Source of the DNA: Alentia gelatinosa
Taxonomy: Eukaryota; Annelida; Polychaeta; Phyllodocida; Polynoidae
DNA: 64,000 bases
Assembly: GCA_950022655.1 (NCBI GenBank)
Contig: OX465582.1
Location: 92,890,704-92,954,703, forward strand
Reading direction: 5' to 3'
In this document: piece by piece, positions 30,534 to 41,200 of the stretch
Numbering within the stretch: position 1 is the first letter of the stretch
Layout: every line of letters begins with the position of its first letter
Notes under the pieces: generated by a model
Told to the model about the DNA's origin: nothing
Databases searched by the model: none
The model's input: the letters and a program-made list of their open reading frames with translations, nothing else
Translations under genes and position numbers: made by a program

Positions 30534-31088
30534 TGATCGGTAGATCACCGTATTACAGTAACTATACATACTCTTCTAGTGATCGGTAGATCATTAATGA
30601 ACAATGAAAACAACAACACAGTGATCAGTAGATCATCGTCTTATGATAACTATAGAGAATCTTCTTGTGATCGTTAGATCATTAAATAACAATGATATTC
30701 GCAACGATACCAACTGGGGATCGGTAGATCTGCTATTATAAGAACTGTAAAGTTATACTACTAAATCATCCTAGTGATCGTCAGATCATTATATATATAT
30801 ATATATACTTTGTTATCAATTAGAATATACAGATTGAGAAAATCGTCTTTGGTATTATGTTTTCTTGTTTTCTTGTACTTATATATGAAGGTATTCTGCT
30901 AAGGGCGTAACGTGATTGATAGATCACATTGTATTATATAATTGGTATCAATATAATCTCATTATATCATTACAGCTACTTGTTTATCTAATTATTTATG
31001 TATGTATATCTATTAACTCGAGATCTGTTACCTACGTTATGATCTGTCAAAGTAAAATAACCGGTTACTACTGGTGATCGGGAGATCA
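30534..31088 (+). repeat. Eight GATC-N4-GATC palindromes between ORF2 and ORF3
   Basis: TGATCGGTAGATCA and close variants start at 30534, 30580, 30622, 30668, 30718, 30775, 30913 and 31075. The arms TGATC and GATCA pair around a 4-base loop. Intervals of 46, 42, 46 and 50 bp, with alternating similar spacers, give a higher-order unit of about 88 bp. The arms are conserved more than the loop or spacer, suggesting selection on a DNA-binding site or RNA stem-loop. Possible roles are an internal promoter or enhancer for ORF3, or translation re-initiation. LINE D has a related set. Confidence 0.85.
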
Positions 31089-31441
31089 CCACAGGCTATT
31101 ATAGATCTGTACGGACTTTGACTTTGACTTAAATTAAGTTATGCTGTTGAGCGGAGGATAACAACTTATTTAAGTGACTTTGGCTGCACTGGGTGGCGCG
31201 GCGCGAGACACCCTCACTACCTCCCTGTAATTAGCTGATTAGTGTATAAGACTAATCAACGTATAAGACTTAATCAAAACTTTCTAATCTACTGATCTAT
31301 CAGTGGTTAGTCAGTTTTCGGATTGGCCCTTATAAGGTATAGGGGCAAATCGTCAACTTTACTATTATCTATTTGTCTTACCTTTCATCCTTCTATTCAT
31401 TTCACATTTTTCAGAGTTGAAGTAATTAGTATAGACTTAGT

Positions 31442-32941
31442 ATGGATCAGAAAGGGATTAAAATTATTGGTCAGAATATAAGGAGTTTGTTCACAAAGAA
31501 GGAAGAAGCATATGAAGCTTTTAAAGGATGTCAGTTCTTATGTTTTAGTGAAACTCTTTTACATGAGCTATATGAAGATAATATGCTTTTAATGAATGGT
31601 TACAAATTGTTTAGATTGGACAGGATAACTGGAAATTGGGGAGGAGTGTGTTGCTATGTGGGAGAAGATTTTGCCGTCCATAGCAGATATTGTACTAAAC
31701 TAAGTATAACATGTGATAACCACGAAATCCTAGTGATATTAGTGGACAAGCCCATGCTCAAGAAAATGGCAATAATCACTTGCTATAAACCGCCGCCCAA
31801 GTCAGCAATACTTTTCTATAGCAAGTTAGAAGAAATAGTTAATGCACCAGAAATAATTAATAGGGAAATTTGGATAATTGGGGATACAAATGTTGATGGT
31901 AAAAATAACAATAGTGTTGAATTCAAAACAATGATGAACTTCGTTAGAAATACCGGGCTTAAACAAATAGTAGTTGATATAACAAGACCAAATCCTAATG
32001 GAGGAACAACAATAGATCACATATATACCAATAGTTTGTATGTTAAATCTGTGCATACGTTAAATGAGATGTTGAGTGATCACTATGCCACAATAGCCAT
32101 ACGAAAACATGATGGTAGAAAAAAGAAAAGAGTTGAGTTCAGTGGTAGAAGCTACAATAATTATATAAAGGAGGATTTTAGTAAATATTTAATCGGGGAA
32201 AATTGGAAGACTTTTTGGGAAATTAATGATGTTGATAAACTGTGGATTATCTGGATGGAGAAAATGAACAGATATTTAGACTTAGTGTGTCCGATTAGTA
32301 AAAAGAATTTCAGTGACTGTAAACCAACATGGATGTCCAAAAGCCTACTTAACTTAATTAAACATAGAAGAGACCTTGTTAAATGTTTGAAAATAAAAAG
32401 AGATGGAGATATCCTAAAAGAAATACGTAGAGTGACTCGACAAATTCGAAACCAACTTAAGTCTGAAAAAAGTGAATTTTGTAAGCAAAAGTTAACTGAG
32501 GCACGAGGACATCCAAAAAAGTTCTGGAGTTTGATTAATAATGTGATAAATCCTAATGAGAATATACAAAAATGTGTACTGGAAAGAAATGGAAAACAAT
32601 TACCTTCTATTGAGGTCCCTGATTATATAAATGACTTTTTCGTTGAGATAGGGAAACTACTTTTTAACAAGCTTGATAAAACATTGTATGAAATGAATGA
32701 ATCTGGATTGCTGGATAGGACTGAAAATACGAGTGTATATGATTACCCAATAGTATTCAAATCTGAAGATATAATAAGAAAGTTAAAAGAACTCAGTTCA
32801 AATAAGTCCAGTGGAATACAAGATGTGTCGACCATAGTATTAATGGACAGTATTGAGTTGTGTAAAGAACAATTTACCCACATTTGTAATGCTTCTGTAT
32901 CTAATGCTAAATTTCCAACCGAGTGGAAAAAGCGACGGTAG
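31442..32941 (+). CDS. LINE C ORF3, first part: APE-like endonuclease and start of RT
   Basis: From an ATG at 31442. APE-type endonuclease motifs: IGQNIRSL (Asn), CFSETLL (Glu), CYKPPPKS, WIIGDTNVDG (Asp/Asn), TTIDHIYTNS (Asp-His) and LSDHYATI (terminal Ser-Asp-His). It then enters the region before RT (FWSLINNVINPNE, NKSSGIQDVSTIV). The frame ends EWKKRR at 32941 because one A is missing from an A-run near 32930; the RT continues in the next frame. The endonuclease nicks target DNA to prime reverse transcription. Confidence 0.88.
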   Translation: MDQKGIKIIGQNIRSLFTKKEEAYEAFKGCQFLCFSETLLHELYEDNMLLMNGYKLFRLDRITGNWGGVCCYVGEDFAVHSRYCTKLSITCDNHEILVILVDKPMLKKMAIITCYKPPPKSAILFYSKLEEIVNAPEIINREIWIIGDTNVDGKNNNSVEFKTMMNFVRNTGLKQIVVDITRPNPNGGTTIDHIYTNSLYVKSVHTLNEMLSDHYATIAIRKHDGRKKKRVEFSGRSYNNYIKEDFSKYLIGENWKTFWEINDVDKLWIIWMEKMNRYLDLVCPISKKNFSDCKPTWMSKSLLNLIKHRRDLVKCLKIKRDGDILKEIRRVTRQIRNQLKSEKSEFCKQKLTEARGHPKKFWSLINNVINPNENIQKCVLERNGKQLPSIEVPDYINDFFVEIGKLLFNKLDKTLYEMNESGLLDRTENTSVYDYPIVFKSEDIIRKLKELSSNKSSGIQDVSTIVLMDSIELCKEQFTHICNASVSNAKFPTEWKKRR

Positions 32942-34257
32942 TACCCATACCTAAGTCAGGAAATAACATGTTAATAGACAACTGGAGGCCTATCTCTTTG
33001 TTGAACCTCCCCAGCAAAATCATCGAAAAGCTTATTCATTCTGTTACTTATGATTTGTTAAATGATGTGGAGTTACTTGAAAATAGGCAATATGGTTTTA
33101 GAACAAAAAGAAGCGCTGGTGACGCTATTTTTTCTTATTTGAAACATCTTTATGAGGCTAGGAGTAAAGGTCAAATAACTATTTCTTGTTTTGTGGATTT
33201 TCGCAAAGCGTTTGACTCAATTAATCACAGTCTACTCTTGTTAAAACTGGAAAAATTACTAAAAATTCCACTTAATCTTTTATATTGGTTTTATGATTAT
33301 CTATTAAATCGAGAACAGAGTGTCAAAGTAGACGGTTTAAAATCAAAACAAAGATTTGTAGAATTCGGAGTCCTTCAGGGGTCAGTGTTAGGCCCTTTAC
33401 TTTTTATATTATTTGTAAACGATTTAGGTAAACATATTAAGTTATCACAGTTTATTCAATATGCTGATGATGTTGTTGTTTTCTATTCTAATAGTGATCT
33501 AGAAAAGTGTGAACAAATTATACAAGAAGATGTTGATTTATTGTCGAACTGGTGCCTAGCTAATGGATTGACAGCTAATGTAACCAAAACAAAAGTTATG
33601 TGTATTGGTACACAAATAGGTTTAAAGAAAATGAGAAAACCCAAGATTTTAATGAATGATATAATATTAACTTGTTGTAGTAAATATAAATATTTAGGAG
33701 TGATAATCGATGAGACATTATCATGGGAACAACATTTTAAGAGTATCGTAAAAACGGTTAGTAGTAAGTTATATAAATTCAACAAATTACGTAGTTGCTT
33801 AACAAATGATGCTGCCAGAAGTGTTTATATTAATAGTATTGTTCCTCACATGGAATATTGCTCATTTATCTATGAAAGTTTTAGGAAACGGGATTTGTCA
33901 ATTATAGTAAAACTTAATAACCGGGGGATGAGGACTGTGATAGGTTCAGTATCTAGACTGACATCAATTAGCAAATTATATGATCTTTGTAACATTGATA
34001 CACTAGAATCTAGGTGCTGTAAACAACTGTTATGTATAATGTATAAGAATAAGAACAATTTGGAATGGACTGAAAATAGACCACGAAGGACAAGGACACA
34101 AGAGAAACTCTTATTTGCACTAGATACTACGAGATGCACCACAGTGTATAACAGTCCGTACCAGAGAGGGGCAAGACTGTGGAATCAGTTGTCTCCCGAA
34201 CTACAAAATGCGATGAACATTGACCAATTCAAGAAATTACTTAATCATAGAAATTAA
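32923..34257 (+). CDS. LINE C ORF3, second part: reverse transcriptase
   Basis: Continues ORF3 after the frameshift: ATVVPIPKSGN, DNWRPISLLNLPSKIIEK, RQYGFRTKRSAGD, CFVDFRKAFDSINHSLL (catalytic Asp), LQGSVLGPLLFILFVND, FIQYADDVVVFY (catalytic Asp pair), KYLGVIIDETLSWEQH and the C-terminal patch PYQRGARLWNQLSPELQ, ending with TAA at 34257. The Met at 32923 is only the first in the frame, not a genuine start. Apart from the frameshift the RT looks complete. RT and the upstream endonuclease together carry out target-primed reverse transcription. Confidence 0.88.
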   Translation: MEKATVVPIPKSGNNMLIDNWRPISLLNLPSKIIEKLIHSVTYDLLNDVELLENRQYGFRTKRSAGDAIFSYLKHLYEARSKGQITISCFVDFRKAFDSINHSLLLLKLEKLLKIPLNLLYWFYDYLLNREQSVKVDGLKSKQRFVEFGVLQGSVLGPLLFILFVNDLGKHIKLSQFIQYADDVVVFYSNSDLEKCEQIIQEDVDLLSNWCLANGLTANVTKTKVMCIGTQIGLKKMRKPKILMNDIILTCCSKYKYLGVIIDETLSWEQHFKSIVKTVSSKLYKFNKLRSCLTNDAARSVYINSIVPHMEYCSFIYESFRKRDLSIIVKLNNRGMRTVIGSVSRLTSISKLYDLCNIDTLESRCCKQLLCIMYKNKNNLEWTENRPRRTRTQEKLLFALDTTRCTTVYNSPYQRGARLWNQLSPELQNAMNIDQFKKLLNHRN

Positions 34258-34515
34258 CGATTGCCATGTATGCAACGTGTTTATACAACTTCTTTTTTTC
34301 ACTTCATCTCATTATTTGATGTATTACTAATATATTCTTCTCTACTATACTAACAACCATTCTTCATATTCTTTTTGTATCTGGATGACAAATTTTGCTG
34401 TAAAACAACTAATGTTATCATTTTGCTGTCACTTCCGGGTGCCTGAAAAACTCGACTTTTGTTGAGAGGTACTGTGAATTAAAAAAAAAATAAATAAATA
34501 AAAAATAAAATAAAG

Positions 34516-35756
34516 TTTGTACAATTTAGTAAGTTCCTTACGCTCAACAAAAAGGGCATTTATACAATCAGTTATCCAGTAATTTTTTTCCTTTTTAAAA
34601 GGCATTTTCTTAACAGGACACAGTTGGTTAGGTTTCTACGATATAGATGTATAGTGTATAGATGACACTTTAAATGGGAAATCATATGTAATAATCGGTG
34701 AAAAATTATAAGATTTTCAGAATGTCTAGGATATATATTAGTTATGCAACTCTGCAAAAATGGTGAAATTTGATAGTAGATAAGACCTCAAATCGACCAT
34801 TTTAAACTTGAACTTGGAACTGTTTTTTTTTTAATTAGATATTATTAGGAGATATTATATGATATCGTTTTGTATCTACAGATAAAATATCAATCATAAA
34901 TATGCATTATTTCTGGAATTATAAAGGAAATATGATTGATTACACTGGTTCCATCGTGAGCTATATCGGGGTGTATCGGAACCATGGCACCTTTTTCATG
35001 AACCCTCCCAACACGTTACGACGCACACCAACGTGAGCCGACGCGAACCGATACGCTACAATATGCCTCCCGACGCGCTACGATATGGTAATTTTGTATC
35101 GGCTCGCGTCGGCTTTGATGGGTGCCCTGTCTTAAGCTTGTAACGGGTCTAAGCCTTGGAGTCATTCATTCAGCTTACTATTCACAATCGATAGTAACAC
35201 TATATACATGGGAACCTCGAGGTTTTGGTCTCTGCTTCCTCTTTTTTAAAACACATAAACCGTTATTTTAACTTTAACGAATTCACCTACTACTAGCGGT
35301 CTGTCTTGCTAGAAAACATTGTAATCACCCTTTCCTGTATAAATCTAGATAAGGCTATCTGACTAGTTTACTCAGCTTCTGAATGTTCATGTATTGTTAA
35401 CCTTGATAAAGGGCAAATCGGCTCGAAACGTTGGTTCAAATAAAAATGCCTACAAAAACTATTTGGCTGTCCTATGATTGTACTGCTTTCCTACATCTAT
35501 CCTGTTGGGTATTTTGTTGAATATCAGTGTACATGGGAGCAAATTTGACAAATTTGAAAATCATGAAAATTATGAAATTTCGGAAATAGGAAAACTGCAC
35601 ATAAATATATAATCACTGTAAATTTGGACGAGCCTTCAGCGTAGGAGAATCAATGGTTTGCTGCAATAAAGTGAAGTTGCACTCTGTGCCTATACGAAAA
35701 TTACTATTGCCATGTTTACGTGTGTGCTATAACAAAGAGTAGTGTGAGTGAAATTA
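34516..35756. other. No gene; possible PLE-terminal remnant near 35389-35450
   Basis: AT-rich DNA, then at about 34960-35120 a repeated CGATACG/CGACGCG patch. CCTTGATAAAGGGCAAATCG followed by GGCTCGAAACGTTGG at about 35391-35425 resembles the CTGATGA...GAAAC blocks of Penelope terminal regions but with a broken first box, so it is probably a decayed PLE tail. No coding region. Confidence 0.35.
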
Positions 35757-35941
35757 AAGCGCTAGATCCACTAAGGCAACCAAGCGAATGCGTCTGCGAT
35801 CCAAGCGACTGTGCGAATCCCATGCTATGATATTCAATATATTGAATATTGTCGCAAGGCATTCGAATGTCCATGTGAACATCTGCGAACGTCTGCGAAC
35901 CCAAATTTGCATGGAAAATCGCCTTAGTGGATCTGGCGCTT
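35757..35941. mobile_element. MITE family D, copy 1
   Basis: The ends AAGCGCTAGATCCACTAAGG and CCTTAGTGGATCTGGCGCTT are inverted repeats bounded by TA. Internally it has an exact palindrome TTCAATATATTGAA and two units of CGTCTGCGAA. The other copies are at 39086-39293 (inverted) and 40287-40496. Confidence 0.85.
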
Positions 35942-37211
35942 AAGACAATGGTACAATATCACATTAGGAAGAAGGCATATTTACCACAGGTGTTCCCTAT
36001 AAGGAAAGGGGTTGGTCATGTGATGCTTGACGATTAAACAGGAGTTTTTTTTGTTTTAGTACATTAGAGTGCTGCTCAGCTCTGTGCAGCAGAGTAGGAG
36101 GAAACCATCTGGATGATAACAAGGCGAGCGTTGCTTGCTGATTCACAGTGATTAGAACGCGTAGTATGCAGGGGAGGCCTCAGTCTTCCTGGAGTCAGGT
36201 CGTTCTGCTAGTGGGTGTATGCGTGAAAACAGTTCTACTCTGTGCATGCCTAGAAGACCGACATTCATAAACAAGCTCTCACATGGAGAGCACAGGGAAC
36301 ATCCCAAGACTCATAACACTGTGAACAGAAAGGTATATTATCTGGCTGAATGAATAATAAGGGGGACCATGGTGATGATCTTTTGGATCGTGATTCAGTG
36401 CAATTGGACATAAGGAGCGATGAAACAATAGACCAATGTGAATCGTGTTAAGTGTCATTGGATTATTGGGACAATGTGACTAATATGTGAATGAAAAGGA
36501 AAAACAACAAGAATCGTAGACAATATATTAGAGGTTTAATAAAGGAAACTGTTGGTATTGTTAGTAAGAACCTATAGTCAGTTATCTGTGCCTCTGGTTA
36601 TGGATGTGTGAGGTTACCGTACACCTATGACTAAATCACAGCAAGCAATCCTACTAAATTCATAGATGAGATGACAAAGTAAGCCAGGAAACTATTAGAT
36701 CTTCAAGCGATCTGATAATCATTGTTCTCCGAGTCATAGGTAAAGGTACAAGGTTGATAAAAAATGAAAGGATTATAAAGGTACAAGGTTGATAAAAATT
36801 GAAAAGGTACAAGGTTGATAAAAATTGAAAGGATTGTATTGTCTTACAAAGGTTTCACAACTCACCACTGAGACTGCTTACTTCTTGTTTCATTTCCACG
36901 TGTTCTCTGATGAAAGAGCTGATCCACACCAGCAGTTTTGTTCTTCCTCCTTTGTCGCCATCTTGTTTTGTTGTGGTGTGCTATTTTCCAGATGGTTACA
37001 GCTGTTTTTTGTGTGTACCTTTTCTCTTTCTAAGAAAGACATTCAGCAGAAAGGACATCTGTTCTTGTGTGACTGTCATACTCTCTGGAACAACTGAAAC
37101 AACGTTCAATTGCATGTACCTCTTGATAGAAGCTCATATGAAGATCTATAAGAAACTCTATGAGCACCAGATTCAACTATCATCATAAAAAACTATTATC
37201 AGGCTATTATC
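35942..37211. other. No gene; short direct repeats
   Basis: AAAGGTACAAGGTTGATAAA occurs three times between 36741 and 36825 in near-tandem array. The frames at 36825-37188 encode low-complexity Cys/Phe-rich sequence without a domain, and I do not support them as genes. Confidence 0.45.
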
Positions 37212-37496
37212 AGGCCTGCCGTCCACCTAATACGATAGAAATTTAGACCTACCGATATGGCACCGGTACAAAAAGTAAATATCGGAGACATATCGGGAAC
37301 ATGCAAAATCGTAGACATATGTCTAGACATGCCAATTCATCACGCATTGAATGGGGTTTATATCGGTGTCTAATCGCAGAAACGTGGTCAACTGCCCCGA
37401 TATTAGGTGACCTTCCAACGCGATTTAGATTTTTCATCGAGAGGTGCATCGTAGAGCATATCAGGGCAATATCGTAGTAGGTGGACGCCGGGCCTT
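37212..37496. mobile_element. MITE family A, copy 2
   Basis: Ends AGGCCTGCCGTCCACCTA and TAGGTGGACGCCGGGCCT. The internal AGACATATGTCTAGACATGC block is shared with the copies at 39294 and 43902. Confidence 0.8.
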
Positions 37497-38893
37497 AGTG
37501 TTCAAAGACTAGTACCAAGCAGACTTGTAACTATTATACGACAGAATTTCTATCCAAAGGAAATTAGGAATATAACATATGACTTTTCTTTTATGGAATC
37601 GAAATTAAATGTAAGAGAATCCAAATTCTGAATTGTCGGAGAACAATAATTGTAACCTCCCATCTGAATGACTAAAAAACACTTACTTTTTTTCCATATG
37701 GAATTTTGTGCAAGATATGGTTTTCTTATATTCTGTCAAAGGCGAGGACGGTGACCTAAGAATTGTAAAATTTAAATGTTTAGTTTTTTACATATACTAT
37801 ATTTTGCGAAGGTTTGAGGAAAATGACAGGGGTTTTACAATGTTGAAAGCAACTATTTAGAATTCCTCTGTATTCATTTATAAAATCATCATAATATTGA
37901 TCTCCAAATTCAAGAACTAACACGGTGACTCCCGATTATTAGGTAAGATATGTTTTCTATAATACTGAGAAATCATCATATAAAATCTTCAGGTAAATGA
38001 CCTGGGTTTAAATTTTAAGCTAAGTTGTCCGAAATGCCTTTCATGAATAAATTAGGAACCGGGCCACCTACATAATAGGCTACAGACTCTAATAAACCTC
38101 GATACAGCACGGACGATGAATTCAGACCTATATAATTTAACACCAACTTTCTTTAATGGCAGCCTATTTTGTAAATACTTTTAGCAGACATCGGCAAGTT
38201 GAAATTTTTGAAAGTCGGCGATCAATTTATATTCTGAATTCTGCCGGGGGTTTTTTTTGCAACACTTCCTGACAAAAATGTCGCGGTAGAGTTTGATTTT
38301 GACTGTAATTGTGAATTCAGAAGAGGGATGAAAAACGCTAAATGAAAATCTTTGGGAAAAGAAATCTTTGGCTCGTTTTTTTTAGCGCTCGCACCACCGT
38401 CCAATATTTGCATATCAGAACGGGTATAGTTCCTAGATATCAAATTTTGTCAAAAGATTGAAATAGGGTCGTACAACCACGTCCTTTATAAAAAAAAAGT
38501 CTTGGATAAGTAACATTACAGAAAGCCAACTGAAAGTAGCTTTACTTAAGATCTTCCTTTAAATCAAAGGAAATATCGGGAAAGATCATAATTGGAAGAT
38601 TGACCTTTATATAATTGAATAATTCGCGATAATTTGAGGTAGATAATGACAGTGCGCATTTTGAATCCATTAACCTGAATTTTTGGACCAATTTTAAGGT
38701 GGCGAGGTACAATTTGAAGGTCGTATTACCTGGGAGAGAACCATAAAGTGGTTCAAAGGCCAGGAGGTTACCTGCTTAAAAGGTTTTACATAAGAGGGTT
38801 TCCCTGAGAGTCCGGGCCTTATGGGGTGTCGCTGTCAGGAGCATTCAACGGGAAAGGTTTTAAGTACTCAACAGTAGGAGAAAACTGGGGGAT
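37497..38893. other. No gene seen
   Basis: AT-rich sequence. The only longer frame, 38222-38443 on the minus strand, has no domain. A short repeated motif CAATGT/AGGT is not informative. Confidence 0.4.
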
Positions 38894-39085
38894 ATCAGTG
38901 TGACAAGTTGTCAGTGAGGGAAAGTTTGAGGGTGAGGTGTTTCAATGTGAGGGTTTAATTTGAAGGGGGTTTGAATTTGAAGGGTTAAAGTGTGAGGGGT
39001 TTGGCTGTGATGGGTGTTGGTGTGAGTGTTATGAGTGTGAGAGGTCTGACTGTGAGGGGCTTTGAGAGTGAGGGGCATGAGTGTA
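38894..39085. repeat. ~15-bp minisatellite split by MITEs
   Basis: Degenerate units of the form GTGAGGGGTTTGAGT run from about 38906 to 39085 and resume at about 39585-39635 (AGTGTGAAGGGGTATGAATA). The intervening 39086-39580 is MITE D copy 3 plus MITE A copy 3, so the MITEs inserted within the array. Confidence 0.75.
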
Positions 39086-39293
39086 AAGTGCCAGATCCAC
39101 TAAGGCAATTTTCCATGCGAATTTTGGTTCGCAGACGTTCGCAGACGTTTGCAGACGTTCGCAGACGTTCGCAGACGTTCGCAGACGTTCGCATGGACAT
39201 GCGAATGCCTTGCGACAATATCTAATATATTAAATATCATCGCATGGGATTCGCACAGTCGCACGGATCGCAGACGCATTCGCTTGGTCGCCT
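39086..39293. mobile_element. MITE family D, copy 3 (inverted) with expanded 10-bp minisatellite
   Basis: Starts GTGCCAGATCCACTAAGGC. Its internal 10-bp unit TTCGCAGACG is repeated six to seven times (about 39128-39192), against two and four units in copies 1 and 2. The right end is cut at GGTCGCCTTA by MITE A copy 3. Confidence 0.8.
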
Positions 39294-39580
39294 TATGGCC
39301 CGGCGTCTACCTACTACGACAGAATCGTATACCTCCTGATATGGCACCGATACAAAATGTCAAAATCGGTGTCATATCGGGAAGGTTCAAAATCGTAGAC
39401 TTATGTCTAGACATGCCAATCCACCACCAACTGTATGAGGTTTTTATCGGTGTCTAATCGCAGAAACGTGGTCAACTACCCCGATATTAGGTAACCTTCC
39501 CACGCGATTTTGATTTTTTATCGGGAAGTGCATTGCAGACCAAATCGGAGCCATATCGTAGTAGGTGGACGCCGGACCTA
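39294..39580. mobile_element. MITE family A, copy 3
   Basis: Ends TGGCCCGGCGTCTACCTACT and AGTAGGTGGACGCCGGACCT. It immediately follows the truncated end of MITE D copy 3. Confidence 0.8.
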
Positions 39581-39969
39581 AGGGGATAGGAGTGTGAAGG
39601 GGTATGAATATGAGGGTGTTTGAGTGTAAAGCTCAATGCCCATCTGCCAGATAAGCATATTACAGCTAGGTCAGCTAATGTATTAGTTTGTATGCAGTTT
39701 CGATATCCCTGTGTTATCTAAAGTATATCTAAAGTATCATTGAGGTGATATGCGTGGATGAGACACCAAATGGGAGCTGGAATACCATAGACTACGATGT
39801 AATCAGTGCTATTTTTCTAGAAATATCATGCATGGTATTATGGCCGTTTTACGTTCATACACTCTGTGAATCAACACTATGGTATACGTTGCCAGGTAAA
39901 TGTTTGGCTTCAGCTGTGGCGTAACTAAGAAGATAAGGTGCGACACCGGCCTGTTGAAAAAGGCCTATT

Positions 39970-40286
39970 GTTGAGATCCACTAAAGTGAATGCCATGCGA
40001 CTGGGTGTTGCGACTGCCATGCAAATGCCATGCAAATGCTAGATCGACTACAACAAATGCCAAGCGATTACAATGCAACCGAATTTGGGATTCTGGAATG
40101 CAATTAAAAAAGGGGTTTCACCTTGTGGGAATACAAGAACTAGAAGCGATAGCCCTGCTCCTAGCAGTATTATGAAAAATGATGAGACTTTGTGCGACCG
40201 TGTGAAAATATTCAAAGGTTTTCATATCATTGCATGCCAGTCGCATGAGCCAGGCGACTCCCTAGTGGCCACCATACTACTGTCTA
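39970..40286. mobile_element. Degenerate MITE related to family D
   Basis: GAGATCCACTAAAGTGAATG with repeated ATGCCATGCAAATGC-like motifs on the left, and CAGTCGCATGAGCCAGGCGA then CTAGTGG on the right, give partly mirrored ends similar in style to family D. It directly precedes copy 2 of family D. Confidence 0.4.
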
Positions 40287-40496
40287 AAGCGCCAGATCCA
40301 CTAAGGCAACCAAGTGAATGCGTCTGCAATCCATGCAACTGTGCGAATCCCATGCGATGATATTCAATATATTGAATATTGTCGCAAGGCATTCGTATGT
40401 CCATGCGAGCATCTGCAAACGTCTGCGAACGTCTGCAAACGTCTGCGAACCCAAATTCGCATGGAAAATCGCCTTAGTGGAATGGCACAGCTATAT
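40287..40496. mobile_element. MITE family D, copy 2
   Basis: Left end AAGCGCCAGATCCACTAAGG and right end CGCCTTAGTGG, the latter losing its last bases. It has four CGTCTGC(A/G)AA units and the TTCAATATATTGAA palindrome. Confidence 0.8.
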
Positions 40497-41059
40497 CCAA
40501 TTGGGTCTTTGATCACCAGTGATCGTTTCAGCCCAACAGGTCTATGCAACACCTTGTCTATGAAACACCTCCCTGTTTTATATGTGTATACCATAAACTA
40601 CTATACCCAGATGCACTTCTCCTATGATACATTTGTAGCCGTAATTTTCTGAGAGAGGCATGAAAGCTTCAAAATGTGCGATTTTATCTCACCCATGATA
40701 CAAATTTGGCCATAGGAATATGTCTGGTTTAGACACGGACTTGGATGACCGCGGTTTTAGAGCTCAGTGCACGCCTGGCCTAAAAGTTCCCAAAATGGCA
40801 CTTCAGAGAATTCCATGATACGCTTAACATTTTCGGGTCGTGTCTTATCTAATATGTATGCGGCAATCAGTATGCACACTCGATGGTATTCTCTACAGAG
40901 AACAACAAACTCGCTCTTAGTTCCTCTCAATCAGGTTGTAAATGATTGTTGTTGTGCAGAATTCTCACCAAGCGCCTGTTTATAAGCACATTTATCTATA
41001 TATCCCTGCACACCCTCCTCTCGACGCCCTCAATCCACTCCACCGCCGTCGGTCCTTGT
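40497..41059. other. No gene seen
   Basis: No supported coding region or repeat end. It is AT-rich, and the pyrimidine content rises towards 41050, just upstream of the promoter-like patch. Confidence 0.4.
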
Positions 41060-41200
41060 GTCAAGCCTCGTGATTGGCTTGTGATTGTCTCGCGAGAAAT
41101 CGGGTTTTCCCGCGAGACACACGTGACTTGATTTCGTTGCCAGTTGGAACCACGTGAGGTAAACGGAAGTGAAGTGGGTGGACGTCGGAAAATGTAGACA
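41060..41200 (+). promoter_or_regulatory. Promoter-like CpG patch with TCTCGCGAGA, CCAAT and CACGTG motifs
   Basis: The patch combines an inverted CCAAT box (GTGATTGGCTT, about 41070), the palindromic metazoan promoter motif TCTCGCGAGA (41088-41097) with a related CCCGCGAGA 13 bp on, CACACGTGACTT and CCACGTGAGG E-boxes, and ACGGAAGTG, an ETS-like site. An ATG at about 41212 opens only 11 codons (MVLLYIVVFSV). This resembles a housekeeping-type promoter or the terminal region of another PLE; direction is uncertain. Confidence 0.4.

Larger units (their letters stand above)
27750..34515 (+). mobile_element. LINE C: near-intact three-ORF LINE with NADAR and SGNH ORFs
   Basis: Order: short 5' UTR, ORF1 (coiled coil, RRM-like, NADAR) 27906-29795, ORF2 (SGNH hydrolase) about 29842-30507, a 934-bp spacer with GATC-N4-GATC repeats, ORF3 (endonuclease plus RT) 31442-34257 with one frameshift, and an A-rich tail near 34481-34515. 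It abuts LINE A head to head. The 5' end is approximate and no clear target duplication was found. All catalytic motifs I looked for are present, so this copy is young. Confidence 0.85.

Noticed and set aside
30534..31088. Regularly spaced repeats resembling a CRISPR array
   Set aside because: The repeats are only 14 bases, spacers are related to one another, spacing is irregular after the sixth unit, and the array sits inside a eukaryotic LINE.
35389..35450. Third Penelope hammerhead-like motif
   Set aside because: The first core box reads TTGATAA instead of CTGATGA and the helix is not conserved; recorded only as a possible decayed tail.
36825..37188. Two overlapping frames with Cys/Phe-rich proteins
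   Set aside because: No domain, no splice context, and composition typical of T-rich intergenic DNA.
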